Source: CAXBBB01 sp963793245
GTDB taxonomy: Bacteria > Bacteroidota > Rhodothermia > Rhodothermales > BA12
Assembly: GCA_963793245.1 (NCBI GenBank)
Contig: CAWBZG010000004.1
Coordinates: 124,001 to 188,000 of the forward strand
Reading direction: 5' to 3'
DNA length: 64,000 nt
Shown here: piece by piece, positions 1-10,235 of the stretch
Layout: the number at the start of each line of letters is the position of its first letter
Position numbering within the stretch: position 1 is the first letter of the stretch
Translations under genes and position numbers: made by a program
Notes under the pieces: model-generated
The model's database searches: none
What the model saw: only the letters and a program-made list of their open reading frames with translations
Told to the model about the DNA's origin: nothing

Positions 1-504
1 ACGAGGCGACGGTACGCGAGGCGTTGTCGGCGCTGAAGAAGCGCGGATTGGTGGCCGAGCAGACGGGAGCGGGGAGCCGGGTGGCGAAGTTTCGGACGCA
101 ACTGGCGCGGACGTATCGGCTGACGGCGGCGCAGGAGACGCTGGTCGCCGGGCTGATGCTGCGCGGGCCGCAGACGGTGGGGGAGTTGCGCGGGCGGTGG
201 AAGCGGATGCACGAGTTCGAGTCGCTCGACGATGTGTCGGCCGAGTTGGACGCGCTGATGGCGTGGGAGCCGCCGCTCGTGGTGTCGCTGGCGCAGGTGC
301 CCGGCGAGCGGGGCGAGCGGTTTGCGCATACGTTTGCGCCGGTCGAAGAGGTGGCCGCACCGCCGACTTCGGATGCGCCGTCGTCGCTTTCCGGGACGTT
401 GCAGGAGCAGATCGACGCGCAGGCCGAGCGCATCGAAGACGCTGGAAGCGGAGCTAGCCGACTTGCGGGCAGAGTTCGACACATTTCGTACGCAGTTCGA
501 GTAG
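1..504 (+). CDS. yceH: YceH/DUF480 family protein, 5'-truncated, one frameshift
   Basis: This is the C-terminal two thirds of a YceH (DUF480) protein, a small winged-helix family of unknown role. The frame is already open at the window edge, so the start lies outside. The family core is clear: a second winged-helix domain with LMLRGPQTVGELRGR and RMHEFESLDDV, then a PFVVRLAREPG-like stretch read here as PLVVSLAQVPGERGERF. The family normally ends in a short acidic coiled coil. That tail (LEAELADLRAEFDTFRTQFE) is present but in another frame, ending at 504. One extra G near 439 (gaagacg where gaaacg would keep frame) explains it. Without the correction the frame runs on to 581 with unrelated residues. 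Family assignment is confident; cellular function is unknown. Confidence 0.82.
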
Positions 505-538
505 CCGATCTGAGGAAGCCACTTGGCGACCGTCCGTC

Positions 539-1863
539 TTACCGCCCCAGTTCTCTGAGCAGAGCGAGAGAGAGGCGGTAGACGGCGGCGAAGTCGTCCC
601 ATTCCAGCGTTTCGGGAACGTCGCCGACGCTGTGGTAGGGCTGCGTTCCGCCGGACGTGAGCAGGTAGAGGCCGGGCGTGCCGCTGTCGAGAAACGGAAA
701 GTGGTCGGAGTTGGCGCGGTTGGGGCGAGCCGTGATCGGACCAGCACCCAGACTGTCGGCGAGCGTTTGGGCGCGGGCGAACAGGTCAGGAAAATCCGAT
801 CCGCCAAACGCGAGCAGACCGTTTTCGCCCGATGCCACCATGTCGAAGTTGAGGACGGCAGCGAGCGGCATTCCGTCCAGCGAGGCGTGCAGCACGTCGG
901 CTCCTTTCAGCCCTTGCTCTTCGCCACCGACGGCGGCAAACAGCACGTCACGCTCCAGCGGCTGGTCAGCGACAGCCTGGGCCAGAGCCAGCAGCAGCGC
1001 CGTTCCGCTCGCGTTGTCGTTGGCACCTCGAAAGATCACGCGCGACGAGTCCGACAGGTCGGCGAACGACCCCAGGTGGTCGTAGTGCGCCAGGATCAGC
1101 AGCGGCGCTCCCTCGCCCGTTCCCGACACGTGCCCGACGACGTTGGCAGCCTGGACTGTCGGCATTCGAGCGCGATGCGGACGACGATACGCGCCGAGTC
1201 CGCACCAGCAGGCCACGCCGAGCGCCGAACCGTCAGCATCGGAATCGGAAGGTCGAACGCCGCCGGTCCGTGCATCAGGTCGTCGACGAGCACGATGACG
1301 GCAGTTGCCCCCGACCGTGCCAGTACGCTCGCTCTGGCTCCGGGAATCGTGACGGCAGGCAGGCAGCATCTCGCGAACGGAGTCGGGAACGTTCGATGTG
1401 ACGACCGCGATCTTGCCCGACACCAGCGCGCGCGCGTCGCTCGGGTCGATGAGACCGCCGGTCCCATCGCCCGCATCGACCAGCGCGCCCGACACGTCCG
1501 CCGTCGCCGATCCTGCATACGGTAGTGCGTCGACGCCCATGCTGGAGTGTATCGCCGTCGACGATCAAGAGCGCTCCATCGACCAGGTCGGTTTCGAACG
1601 CGAACGGCTGCGCGAACGCGTCGCTCATCGGTTGGAGTCCGATCTCGGCCATGCGTCGGGCGACAAACGCGGCAGCGCGTGCGGCTCCGTCGTCTGCATA
1701 TCCGCGCCCGGAAAACGCGTCGCTCGTCAGCGAGTCGACATCGGCATCGCGCTTGATCCAGCCAGTCGGCTTCTCTGCGCGCCGCCGAAGGGGTGAGCGT
1801 CAGCAGCGTGAGCGCAGCCAGGGCGAATTCGGAGCATGGGGGCAGTGGGCTGGGGAGAGGCAT
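539..1863 (-). CDS. Secreted M28 family zinc peptidase, four frame-breaking indels
   Basis: A zinc-dependent aminopeptidase-like protein of the M28 family, probably exported. The start MPLPSPLPP at 1863 is followed by a hydrophobic signal-like segment. The M28 catalytic set lies in the last third: HYDH, GANDNASG, GGEEQGLKGA, NFDM and a late HFPF histidine, so all metal ligands and the general-base Glu appear present. A PA-domain-like insert (SGKIAVVTSN, then GATAVIVLVDD) precedes them. The coding line hops frame at about 1751 (+1), 1537 (+1), 1356 (a tgcc duplication, +4) and 1166 (-1); joined, it reads as a normal protein of about 440 residues. Four indels in 1.3 kb is the highest density in the window, so genuine decay is possible, though the catalytic half is clean. 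It lies 30 bp downstream of the biotin carrier gene and may be cotranscribed. Substrate cannot be inferred. Confidence 0.75.
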
Positions 1864-1892
1864 CAACGTATGCCGACCTGCCCATCGGTACC

Positions 1893-2403
1893 TCACTCTT
1901 CCGGCTCGATCTCGATCAGCGTCGCGCCCTTTGGCTACCGCATCGCCCTCGGCAACTGCGATCCGCACGACCGTTCCGCCAGACGCTGCCTTGAGTTCGT
2001 TCTCCATCTTCATCGCCTCTAGAATCACCAGCCCCTGACCTGCCTCTACAACGTCGCCTTCGGCCACGAGCAGCGCCCGCACCAGCCCCGGCATCGGCGA
2101 CTTCACCTCGCGCTCCGCCGCTCCCGATGCACCGCCGACGCCCAACTCTTCGAGCATCAGACTCCGCGCATCCTGAACTCGCGCGTCGAAGCGGTGTCCA
2201 TCTACGCGCAGGGTCAGTCTGTCACCGTCGCGCGCTTCGACGGTGACTTCGTGCCGCGCATGGCCGACGTCTAGCACGTAGTGGTCCGGTCCGGCAGGCG
2301 TGAGCGTGGGAGAGAAGCTGGCGTCGTTCAGCGTGAGCGTGTCGCCGTCGCGCGTGAGGTCGTGAGCGGTGTCGTCGAGGGTGACGCGGAGGGTGTCGGG
2401 CAT
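1893..2403 (-). CDS. Biotin carboxyl carrier (biotinyl-lipoyl attachment) protein
   Basis: A carrier subunit of a biotin-dependent carboxylase, about 169 residues. The C-terminal biotinyl domain shows the MPGLV entry strand and the EAMKMENE loop whose central lysine is biotinylated by BirA. The N-terminal half is the beta-rich extension usual for acyl-CoA or pyruvate-type carriers rather than AccB's proline-rich linker. One extra G in a GGG run near 1943 throws the last dozen residues out of frame; correcting it gives an acidic tail (EIEPEE) and a TGA at 1893-1895. No carboxylase or carboxyltransferase gene lies next to it in this window, so the partner enzyme is unknown. In related bacteria such carriers sit beside propionyl- or acetyl-CoA carboxylase subunits. 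Oriented with the M28 gene 30 bp downstream. Confidence 0.83.
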
Positions 2404-2434
2404 AGGAGAAGGCGTGTGCTGGGTGCAACAAACG

Positions 2435-2470
2435 AAAAAACCTGCCAGGTCTCCAAGACCTGGCAGGTTT
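2435..2470 (-). terminator. Rho-independent terminator of dnaK
   Basis: A perfect 14-bp stem: left arm 2438-2451, right arm 2457-2470, five-base loop (tccaa). Read on the minus strand it is followed by a run of six T at 2440-2435. It lies about 30 bp beyond the dnaK stop, between dnaK and the biotin carrier gene, so it should end dnaK transcription. The core CCTGCCAGGTC palindrome is, from memory, a terminator/repeat sequence that recurs in many Bacteroidota genomes. Confidence 0.88.
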
Positions 2471-2498
2471 GTATTCGCCGAAGCGATACGTGCGAAGC

Positions 2499-4434
<1,936 letters not shown>

Positions 4435-4478
4435 GAGGGGAGAGTGGTTGGGTAAGGAGAGAGTCTGTGCTAATCGGC

Positions 4479-4508
4479 GCGAGCCGTGTGAGCGGTAACT
4501 CGGCTCGC
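4479..4508. promoter_or_regulatory. Inverted repeat in the dnaK-pgsA divergent spacer
   Basis: Arms GCGAGCCG (4479-4486) and CGGCTCGC (4501-4508) with a 14-base loop, 45-75 bp upstream of the dnaK start and about 150 bp before pgsA. It could be an operator, a 5'-leader hairpin of the dnaK mRNA, or chance in GC-rich DNA. It does not match the CIRCE consensus for HrcA. There is no T tract, so it is not a normal terminator. Confidence 0.35.
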
Positions 4509-4660
4509 GGTTCTGCCTACTGGTGAGCAAAGGCGATGCCGACGCCTCTGCGCGTGTCAACATGGCAGATCGGCGGTCGCCGACGTGCGCGATTCTCAGA
4601 CCATCCGCGCACGTCACGGCGTCGCGGCCTATTTTGCGCGCTCCCACCGACGCCCCGCCC

Positions 4661-5281
4661 ATGCGCCACCTGCCCAACACCCTGACGATCCTGCGCGTCA
4701 TCGTGACGCCGCTCGTCTTTTGGGCCGCGTGGAAGGGCTACCTGCCGCGTGAGGACATCGACTCGTTCGATCTGTCCAAGTTCTGGTGGACAAACATCGC
4801 GTTCACCACGTTCGTCGCCGCCGCGATCTCGGACTGGTGGGACGGTTATCTCGCCCGCCGCTACGGGTTTAGCAGCCGACTGGGCGCATTCCTCGATCCG
4901 CTGGCCGACAAAGTCCTCGTGCTGGGCACGTTCGTCGTGCTGTCGTGGCTGTACCCGTCGCTCGTGCCGTGGTGGTGCGTCGCGTTGATCGCGTTTCGCG
5001 ACGTTGGCGTGACCGCGCTGAGAAGTTGGGCCGAGGCGACCGGGCGACACATCCAGACGAGCAGCGCCGCCAAGTGGAAGACGACGTTTCAACTGACGTA
5101 TCTGATCGCGATGCTCGTCTTCCTGTGGGCGCGCACGTGGACCGGCTGGATGGCTGATCTGGCTGACGCCGCGCTGTTTTCCAATCCCGCCCCGTTTGTC
5201 CTGCTGATCGCTGTCACCGCCGTTACGCTATGGACGGGGTGGCTGTATGTCCCTCGCTCTTCATCCGTACCTGATGCCTAG
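4661..5281 (+). CDS. pgsA: CDP-diacylglycerol--glycerol-3-phosphate 3-phosphatidyltransferase
   Basis: Membrane enzyme that joins CDP-diacylglycerol and glycerol-3-phosphate to make phosphatidylglycerol phosphate, the committed step to phosphatidylglycerol and cardiolipin. The CDP-alcohol phosphotransferase signature is complete: SDWWDGYLARR, then G, then FLDPLADK, giving the DG-AR-G-D-D spacing. Several hydrophobic segments surround it. I start at 4661 (MRHLPNTLTILR), because PgsA proteins begin just before NxLTxxR; the open frame extends 46 codons upstream with non-family residues. The gene ends at 5281 and overlaps the start of pyrE, so the two are probably translated together. PgsA and phosphatidylserine synthase share the fold; the sequence favours PgsA. 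Confidence 0.9.
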   Translation: MRHLPNTLTILRVIVTPLVFWAAWKGYLPREDIDSFDLSKFWWTNIAFTTFVAAAISDWWDGYLARRYGFSSRLGAFLDPLADKVLVLGTFVVLSWLYPSLVPWWCVALIAFRDVGVTALRSWAEATGRHIQTSSAAKWKTTFQLTYLIAMLVFLWARTWTGWMADLADAALFSNPAPFVLLIAVTAVTLWTGWLYVPRSSSVPDA

Positions 5282-5903
5282 AATCGCCGCCACCATCGCC
5301 GAGGACCTGCTTCAGATCGGCGCCGTCGTGCTGCGCCCCGACGATCCGTTTACCTGGGCGAGCGGCATCCAATCGCCGATCTACTGCGACAACCGCCTGA
5401 CGATGGCGCATCCCGCTGTCCGCACGCGCATCCGCGACAGCTTTGTCGAGCGTATGGACAGTCGAGGCTGGAAGCCCGACGTGATCGCTGGGACCGCGAC
5501 GGCTGGCATTCCACATGCTGCATGGCTCGCCGATGCACTCGGTCTGCCGATGGTCTATGTCCGGGGCAGCGCCAAAGAGCATGGCCGGGGCAATCAGATC
5601 GAAGGCGTCGTCAAGGCGGGACAGCGCGTCATGCTGATCGAAGACCTGATCTCGACCGGAGGCTCGTCCATCGCCGCTGCCGCTGCCCTGCGCGACGCCG
5701 GAGCCGATGTCATCGGACTCGCCGCTATTTTCTCGTACGTCATTCCCGGCGCCCACGAACGCTTCGACAAGGCCGCGCTCCCGCTCTTCACCCTTACGAC
5801 TGTCGACGCTCTACTCCCGCGCGCCGTCGCGATGGGAGCGCTCGACGAAGCCGGAGCCGACGCCGTGCGCCATTTTCGGGACGGGCTGGCGGTTGGGGCG
5901 TAG
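5247..5903 (+). CDS. pyrE: Orotate phosphoribosyltransferase
   Basis: Pyrimidine biosynthesis enzyme that joins orotate and PRPP to give OMP. Seen are the N-terminal WASGIQSPIYCDNR substrate region, the flexible loop (VRGSAKEHGRGNQIEG) and the PRPP-binding motif VMLIEDLISTGGSS. Length of about 218 residues is typical. Two starts are possible: 5247 (overlapping pgsA by 35 bp) or ATG 5274 (MPRIAATIAED), which overlaps it by 8 bp and fits the family N terminus better. Coupled to pgsA and followed 25 bp later by the AAA ATPase gene. Confidence 0.93.
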   Translation: MSLALHPYLMPRIAATIAEDLLQIGAVVLRPDDPFTWASGIQSPIYCDNRLTMAHPAVRTRIRDSFVERMDSRGWKPDVIAGTATAGIPHAAWLADALGLPMVYVRGSAKEHGRGNQIEGVVKAGQRVMLIEDLISTGGSSIAAAAALRDAGADVIGLAAIFSYVIPGAHERFDKAALPLFTLTTVDALLPRAVAMGALDEAGADAVRHFRDGLAVGA

Positions 5904-5928
5904 AGTCGGAAACTCACTCGTCCGCCCG

Positions 5929-7089
5929 ATGGCTCGCATCGAATCGCTCCATATAAAAGGCTACGGTCCGCTCCGCGACGTGCGAGTGGACGGCTTGGGC
6001 GGATTCAATGTCTTTGTTGGTCCCAACGGAAGCGGCAAGAGCAGACTTCTAGACTCACTGCTCTTTCTGCGTGACGCGTTAGATTTGGACGTGCCACGCG
6101 CAGTCAAAATGCGCGGCGGGATGAAGTCCTTGACGAGTATGGACGGGCAAGATAGATTTGCTATCTCAACTCGCTTGTCAGACGCGGAAGGCGACGTGTC
6201 TTTTTACACGGTCGCAGTCTTGAGTAAGGACGAAAGGTACAAGGTGTCGGAGATTTTCAATCAAACCCAATCCAGTGAGTACGGGTTGTGCGTCGATGTA
6301 GAGGTTGAAGACGGAAAGGCAGTGATTACTGCTGTGAATGTCAATATGCCAGATGGAGGTAGTGTGACCAATGTAAATGGAGATGGAAAAGAGCTATTTC
6401 TGCATAGCGCATCAGCGTTTACAAACGCTGGGCATCTCGGTGAAGTGGTTCGCTTACTATCTCAATCACTCTTTCTCGATCTCAGCATCGACGCGTCCGA
6501 CCGGCGCGACGCCGCCAATCTCCGCCCGTTGCCGACCGATCCCGAAACCCTCGCCCAACGCGCGCTCGACATACACGAGCGGCACCCCGAACAGTACGAG
6601 CGGTTGCTGAATGCGCTGCGTCACCACATTCCCGGACTGCAGAACGTCGAGACCAAGCGGACCGAAGACGACCGCTTGATCCTGCGCTTCAACGACGGCG
6701 CATTCGCCGATCCGTTCGGTCCGGCGGCGATGTCGGATGGGACATTGAAGCTGTTCGCGTTCCTCGTCGTTCTCTACGACCCCGATCCGCCCGGCTTGCT
6801 GCTCGTCGAGGAGCCGGAGCGCCAACTCTACCCCGGCTTGCTGCTCGAGCTAGCCGAGGAGTTTCGTCAGTACGCCAAGCGCGGCGGACAAGTATTTATT
6901 ACGACGCACTCGCCCGAGTTTCTGAGCGCATGCCGGATCGAAGAGGTCGTCTGGCTCGAAAAAGAAGACGGATTTACGGTCGCGCGGCGGGCATCAGAGA
7001 TGGAGTTGGTGCGCAACCTGGTTAATGAGGGCGAGTCACTGGGGGCGATCTTGCGGATGGATGAGTTTCGGACGGCGGCGCGACTGTGA
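5929..7089 (+). CDS. AAA family ATPase (SMC/OLD-like, AAA_21 type), putative defence protein
   Basis: An ABC/SMC-superfamily ATPase of 386 residues. Walker A GPNGSGKS sits at residues 32-39, directly after an N-terminal strand typical of RecF/OLD-like ATPases (IESLHIKGYGPL). Walker B LLLVEEPE is near residue 290, and the switch/H-loop TTHSPEFL near 325. A middle part, roughly 6100-6480, is much more AT-rich than neighbouring genes. The stop overlaps the GTG of the next gene (GTGA), so the two proteins are translationally coupled. AAA ATPases coupled to TOPRIM partners are known phage-defence designs (OLD-type systems, PARIS). This pair resembles that architecture, but I cannot name a characterised system. 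Housekeeping neighbours suggest insertion into a conserved region. Confidence 0.82.
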   Translation: MARIESLHIKGYGPLRDVRVDGLGGFNVFVGPNGSGKSRLLDSLLFLRDALDLDVPRAVKMRGGMKSLTSMDGQDRFAISTRLSDAEGDVSFYTVAVLSKDERYKVSEIFNQTQSSEYGLCVDVEVEDGKAVITAVNVNMPDGGSVTNVNGDGKELFLHSASAFTNAGHLGEVVRLLSQSLFLDLSIDASDRRDAANLRPLPTDPETLAQRALDIHERHPEQYERLLNALRHHIPGLQNVETKRTEDDRLILRFNDGAFADPFGPAAMSDGTLKLFAFLVVLYDPDPPGLLLVEEPERQLYPGLLLELAEEFRQYAKRGGQVFITTHSPEFLSACRIEEVVWLEKEDGFTVARRASEMELVRNLVNEGESLGAILRMDEFRTAARL

Positions 7090-7648
7090 ACCGGCTCGTG
7101 ATCCTAGTCGAAGAGGCGTCGATGAAAGCGCTGCTCGACGGACTCCTGCCGCGCTTGCTGCCGACTCTCGCGTCGACGACACGCTGTTCGTGATCGCGTT
7201 CGATGGGAAAGCGGATCTGCGCAAGCGGCTGAGAAAGCGCCTGCGTGCGTGGCCTGATCAAACGTCGTTCATCGTCATGCGCGACAACGACGGCGGCGAC
7301 TGTAAGGCGATCAAGGCCGGACTCGTCGATATCTGCGCCGATGCGGGTAGACCGGACGCCGTGGTTCGGATCGTGTGTCAGACGCTCGAAGCATGGTACT
7401 TTGGCGATCCTGTTGCCGTCGGCGAGGCGTTCGATGATCCGAAGTTCGTTCAGGCGGCGGAGAGGGCGAAGTATCGCGATCCCGACGCCATCGTAAATCC
7501 GCACAGCGAGTTACAAAAGCACGTGCCGTACCAAAAAGTCTCCGGCTCTCGCCTGCTTGCGGCTCACCTCGATCCCCAGCGCAGCCGATCTGACAGTTTT
7601 CAGACGTTCTGGAAGTCGATCGCGCGCGTCGCCGAGCTGCTGGTCTGA
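7086..7648 (+). CDS. DUF4276 family TOPRIM-like protein, one frameshift
   Basis: Partner of the upstream ATPase, about 187 residues. GTG at 7086 begins NRLVILVEEASMKALL, the family N terminus carrying the conserved Glu. The frame then breaks near 7155 (probably one lost base). The rest follows in the next frame: LFVIAFDGKADL, FIVMRDNDGGDC (the acidic DxD pair expected of a TOPRIM metal site), TLEAWYFGD, then PYQKVSGSR and a C-terminal FQTFW. DUF4276 proteins commonly follow AAA_21 ATPases and are predicted TOPRIM-fold nucleases or metal-binding effectors. That role is inferred from family and context, not shown here. The catalytic acids look intact after frame repair. Confidence 0.78.
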
Positions 7649-7674
7649 ATCGTCTTTCCTCTGTTTCCCCTGCG

Positions 7675-8547
7675 ATGTCTATCCGCTTCCTTCTCGGCTT
7701 GCTGCTCTTCGCGCCACTCGCGGCGTACGCACAGAGCGAACCGTCCGACGACCGGCGTCCGCCGCTATTTGTACTATCGGATGCCGATAGCAAGGTCTAC
7801 TTGCTGGGATCGGTCCACCTGCTACCCGAGGGAGCGCTGCCGCTTCCGCCCGTCGTCGAAGCCGCGTATGCCGACGCCGAAGTGGTGGCGTTCGAACTCG
7901 ACCTAGACGCCGCGCAAGCCGGAGCCGCCACGATTCTGCAACTCGGAATGGACGATGCGTCGATTGCCGATGTGCTGACGCCTGATCAGAAAGCCGCCTT
8001 TGACGCGTTCGCTGCCAACGCGGGTTTGCCACCAGGAGCGCTGGATGGGTTGGAGCCGTGGCTGGCGTCGATGACCGTATCGGTGATGGCGATGCAGAAG
8101 GCTGGAATGACGGGCGAGGGTGTCGATGCACACTTCTTCGGAAAGGCCAAAACCGACGGTAAGGAGCGCGTCGCGTTCGAGACGGCGGAGCAGCAGATGC
8201 GCCTGTTCGACGAGTTGCCGACGGTGGATCAGGTGGCGATGCTGATGGCTGGAATAGAGGAAGGCGTCGATTCGGTCGGCGTCCAACTGGCGCAGATGGT
8301 CGAGTTGTGGAGCAGAGGAGAGGACGACGCGCTCGCCGCTCTGATGAACGAAGAGATGGACGAAACGTCGGCGCTGCGTTCGGCTCTGCTCATAGATCGC
8401 AACCGCGCGTGGGTACCGCAGATTGTGTCGCTGTTAGATCGGCAGGGCGAGGACGCATTGGTCGTTGTGGGCGCCGGGCACTTGATCGGGGAGGAGAGCG
8501 TCGTCGCGATGCTCCGTGCATTGGGTTTTACGGTCGATCGGCTCTGA
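7675..8547 (+). CDS. TraB/GumN family protein, exported
   Basis: A 290-residue TraB/GumN-like protein. It opens with a signal peptide (SIRFLLGLLLFAPLAAYAQ) and then the family's first motif, VYLLGSVHLLP, which corresponds to the GTxH metal-binding strand of this superfamily. The C terminus has the matching AGHLIGEESV motif with the second conserved His and Glu, near the canonical GAGHL. These elements suggest a metallopeptidase-like fold related to Tiki/EreA proteins; substrate unknown. It starts 27 bp after the DUF4276 gene on the same strand, so read-through is possible, but nothing ties it to defence. Reading frame is intact. Confidence 0.83.
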   Translation: MSIRFLLGLLLFAPLAAYAQSEPSDDRRPPLFVLSDADSKVYLLGSVHLLPEGALPLPPVVEAAYADAEVVAFELDLDAAQAGAATILQLGMDDASIADVLTPDQKAAFDAFAANAGLPPGALDGLEPWLASMTVSVMAMQKAGMTGEGVDAHFFGKAKTDGKERVAFETAEQQMRLFDELPTVDQVAMLMAGIEEGVDSVGVQLAQMVELWSRGEDDALAALMNEEMDETSALRSALLIDRNRAWVPQIVSLLDRQGEDALVVVGAGHLIGEESVVAMLRALGFTVDRL

Positions 8548-8607
8548 CCCTTCGCCGAACACGCCGAGCGCAACAGGCGTAGCGCCGGTCCACCAACTGC
8601 TGCGCCC

Positions 8608-9867
8608 ATGACCGCCGAAATCCTCGCCATCGGAGACGAACTGCTCATCGGACAAGTCGTCAACGGCAACGCGGCGTGGTTGGGCGAGCGGCTGACGCTG
8701 GCGGGCATCGACGTGAGCCGTCACGTGGCGCTGGGCGACGATCCCGACCTGATCGCCGCCGAACTCGATACCGCGTTTGGCCTGGCCGACCTGGTCATCG
8801 TGACCGGCGGACTGGGGGCGACGCACGATGACCTGACGCGGTCTGCCGTGGCCAAGCATTTCGGCGTCGAGTTGATCGAAGACGCTAAGGTATACCGTCA
8901 GATTGAGCAGCGCTTCAGTTCGCGTGGGCGTTCGATGCCGCCTCAGAATCGGCTGCAGGCTCTCGTGCCCGAAGGCTTCGAGGTGCTCGTCAACCACTGG
9001 GGTACGGCGCCGGGTCTGTGGCACGCGTTCACGCGCGATGGCCTCGACAAGGTGCTCGTGTTGATGCCCGGCGTGCCACGTGAGATGCGCAACCTGACCG
9101 ACGCGCACGTGATGCCGCGCCTCGCACAGCAGCGTGGTCTGCGCACGATCCGCCACCGCACCCTGATGACGGCGGGCATCGGCGAGACTCACCTTTCGCA
9201 GCAACTCGGCGATCTGAGCCGCTGGCTAACTGATGGACTCCGTCTCGCCTTCCTCCCGTCGACGCGTGGCGTTCGGCTGCGCATCACGGCGCTGGGCGAC
9301 GACGCCAACGACCGACTGGACAGCTTTGAGAAATACATCCGCAAGCGTACACGCAAGCACGTCTACGGCGCCGATGAGGAATCGCTCGAGGGCGTCTTGG
9401 GCGAGCAACTGGCCCTACGTGGCCTGTCGATTGCGACGGCGGAGAGTTGTACGGGCGGGCATCTCGCCGACCGCATCACCAACGCGCCCGGCTCGTCGCG
9501 CTATTTCAACGGCGGCATGGTGGCGTACGGCAACTACATCAAGCGCGACCTGCTCGGCGTCCCCGAGTCGTCGCTCGGAAATGCGGGGGCCGTCAGCGCC
9601 GAGGTCGCTGCTGCAATGGCCGTCGGTGCGCGTAAACAGTTGTCCAGCGACATCGCGCTGTCGACGACCGGAATCGCAGGACCCGGCGGCGGCACGGACG
9701 ACAAACCCGTCGGCTTGGTCTACATCGGGTATGCGGACGCTCAGCGCAGCTTTGCACGACGCTTCCAGTTCACCGACGATCGGCGGACGAATAAAGACCT
9801 GAGCGCCACCTATGCCTTGTACATCGCCTGGCGCGTGCTCAACGGTGGGCACGAATCTTTTCCGTGA
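8608..9867 (+). CDS. cinA: CinA-like protein (NMN amidohydrolase / ADP-ribose pyrophosphatase)
   Basis: Two-domain CinA protein of 419 residues. The N-terminal MoCF-like domain shows AIGDELLIGQVVN and TGGLGATHDDLT, associated with ADP-ribose pyrophosphatase activity. The C-terminal domain (from about residue 265) shows the amidase signature TAESCTGGHLADRIT and STTGIAGPGGGTDDKPVG, characteristic of nicotinamide-mononucleotide deamidase (PncC). The enzyme recycles NMN from DNA-ligase and other reactions into NAD. In several bacteria cinA sits upstream of recA, as here, where recA follows after 369 bp. Frame intact and length normal. Confidence 0.95.
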   Translation: MTAEILAIGDELLIGQVVNGNAAWLGERLTLAGIDVSRHVALGDDPDLIAAELDTAFGLADLVIVTGGLGATHDDLTRSAVAKHFGVELIEDAKVYRQIEQRFSSRGRSMPPQNRLQALVPEGFEVLVNHWGTAPGLWHAFTRDGLDKVLVLMPGVPREMRNLTDAHVMPRLAQQRGLRTIRHRTLMTAGIGETHLSQQLGDLSRWLTDGLRLAFLPSTRGVRLRITALGDDANDRLDSFEKYIRKRTRKHVYGADEESLEGVLGEQLALRGLSIATAESCTGGHLADRITNAPGSSRYFNGGMVAYGNYIKRDLLGVPESSLGNAGAVSAEVAAAMAVGARKQLSSDIALSTTGIAGPGGGTDDKPVGLVYIGYADAQRSFARRFQFTDDRRTNKDLSATYALYIAWRVLNGGHESFP

Positions 9868-10235
9868 CCTGTTGTAAGCGGATTCAATGTGTAAGCCGTA
9901 GGTGTTTGCGCCTTTAGGTTCGATAGGTTCTGCAGCCGCTCTGCAAAAGAAATGCGTGGTCGTAAATCGCTGTTTCTGAACGCGATGGGGTGAGTGGCGA
10001 GATGAGTGGAGCGTCTTTTTTAGGTGCCGAGGTTATATTCGGGTATGACCTGTGTCTAAAAGATTGTAGGGAAATCGAGACCAAAAGGGTTTTGTCCAAG
10101 TCTTTTGTCGAAAGACAGTTCGGCCTATGACATAACGCTGGCGCTACCTCTCGGTATCCTCGATTCACACGCAACTGGCGGGCCGTTTGCCGCCCGCCGA
10201 TCCAGGCGACTCACCCATACCCAACCAACGGAATC
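9868..10235 (+). other. cinA-recA intergenic spacer
   Basis: No convincing gene in 368 bp; the base composition is more AT-rich than the flanks, as expected of a promoter region. The only structure I see is an inverted repeat GTCTTT (10100-10105), TGTCG loop, AAAGAC (10111-10116), about 120 bp before recA. It could be a regulator site for recA, but it does not match a LexA box I know. An open frame of 86 codons on the minus strand here has no recognisable features. Confidence 0.5.

Noticed and set aside
1096..2403. Single 435-residue fusion of a biotin carrier to an unknown Arg-rich domain
   Set aside because: The second half is M28 coding DNA read in the wrong frame after a +1 indel; the carrier really ends at 1893.
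4479..4508. CIRCE operator for HrcA control of dnaK
   Set aside because: Inverted repeat present, but neither arms nor spacing match the CIRCE consensus.
9914..10174. 86-codon minus-strand gene in the cinA-recA spacer
   Set aside because: No family features, atypical residues and located in the likely recA promoter.
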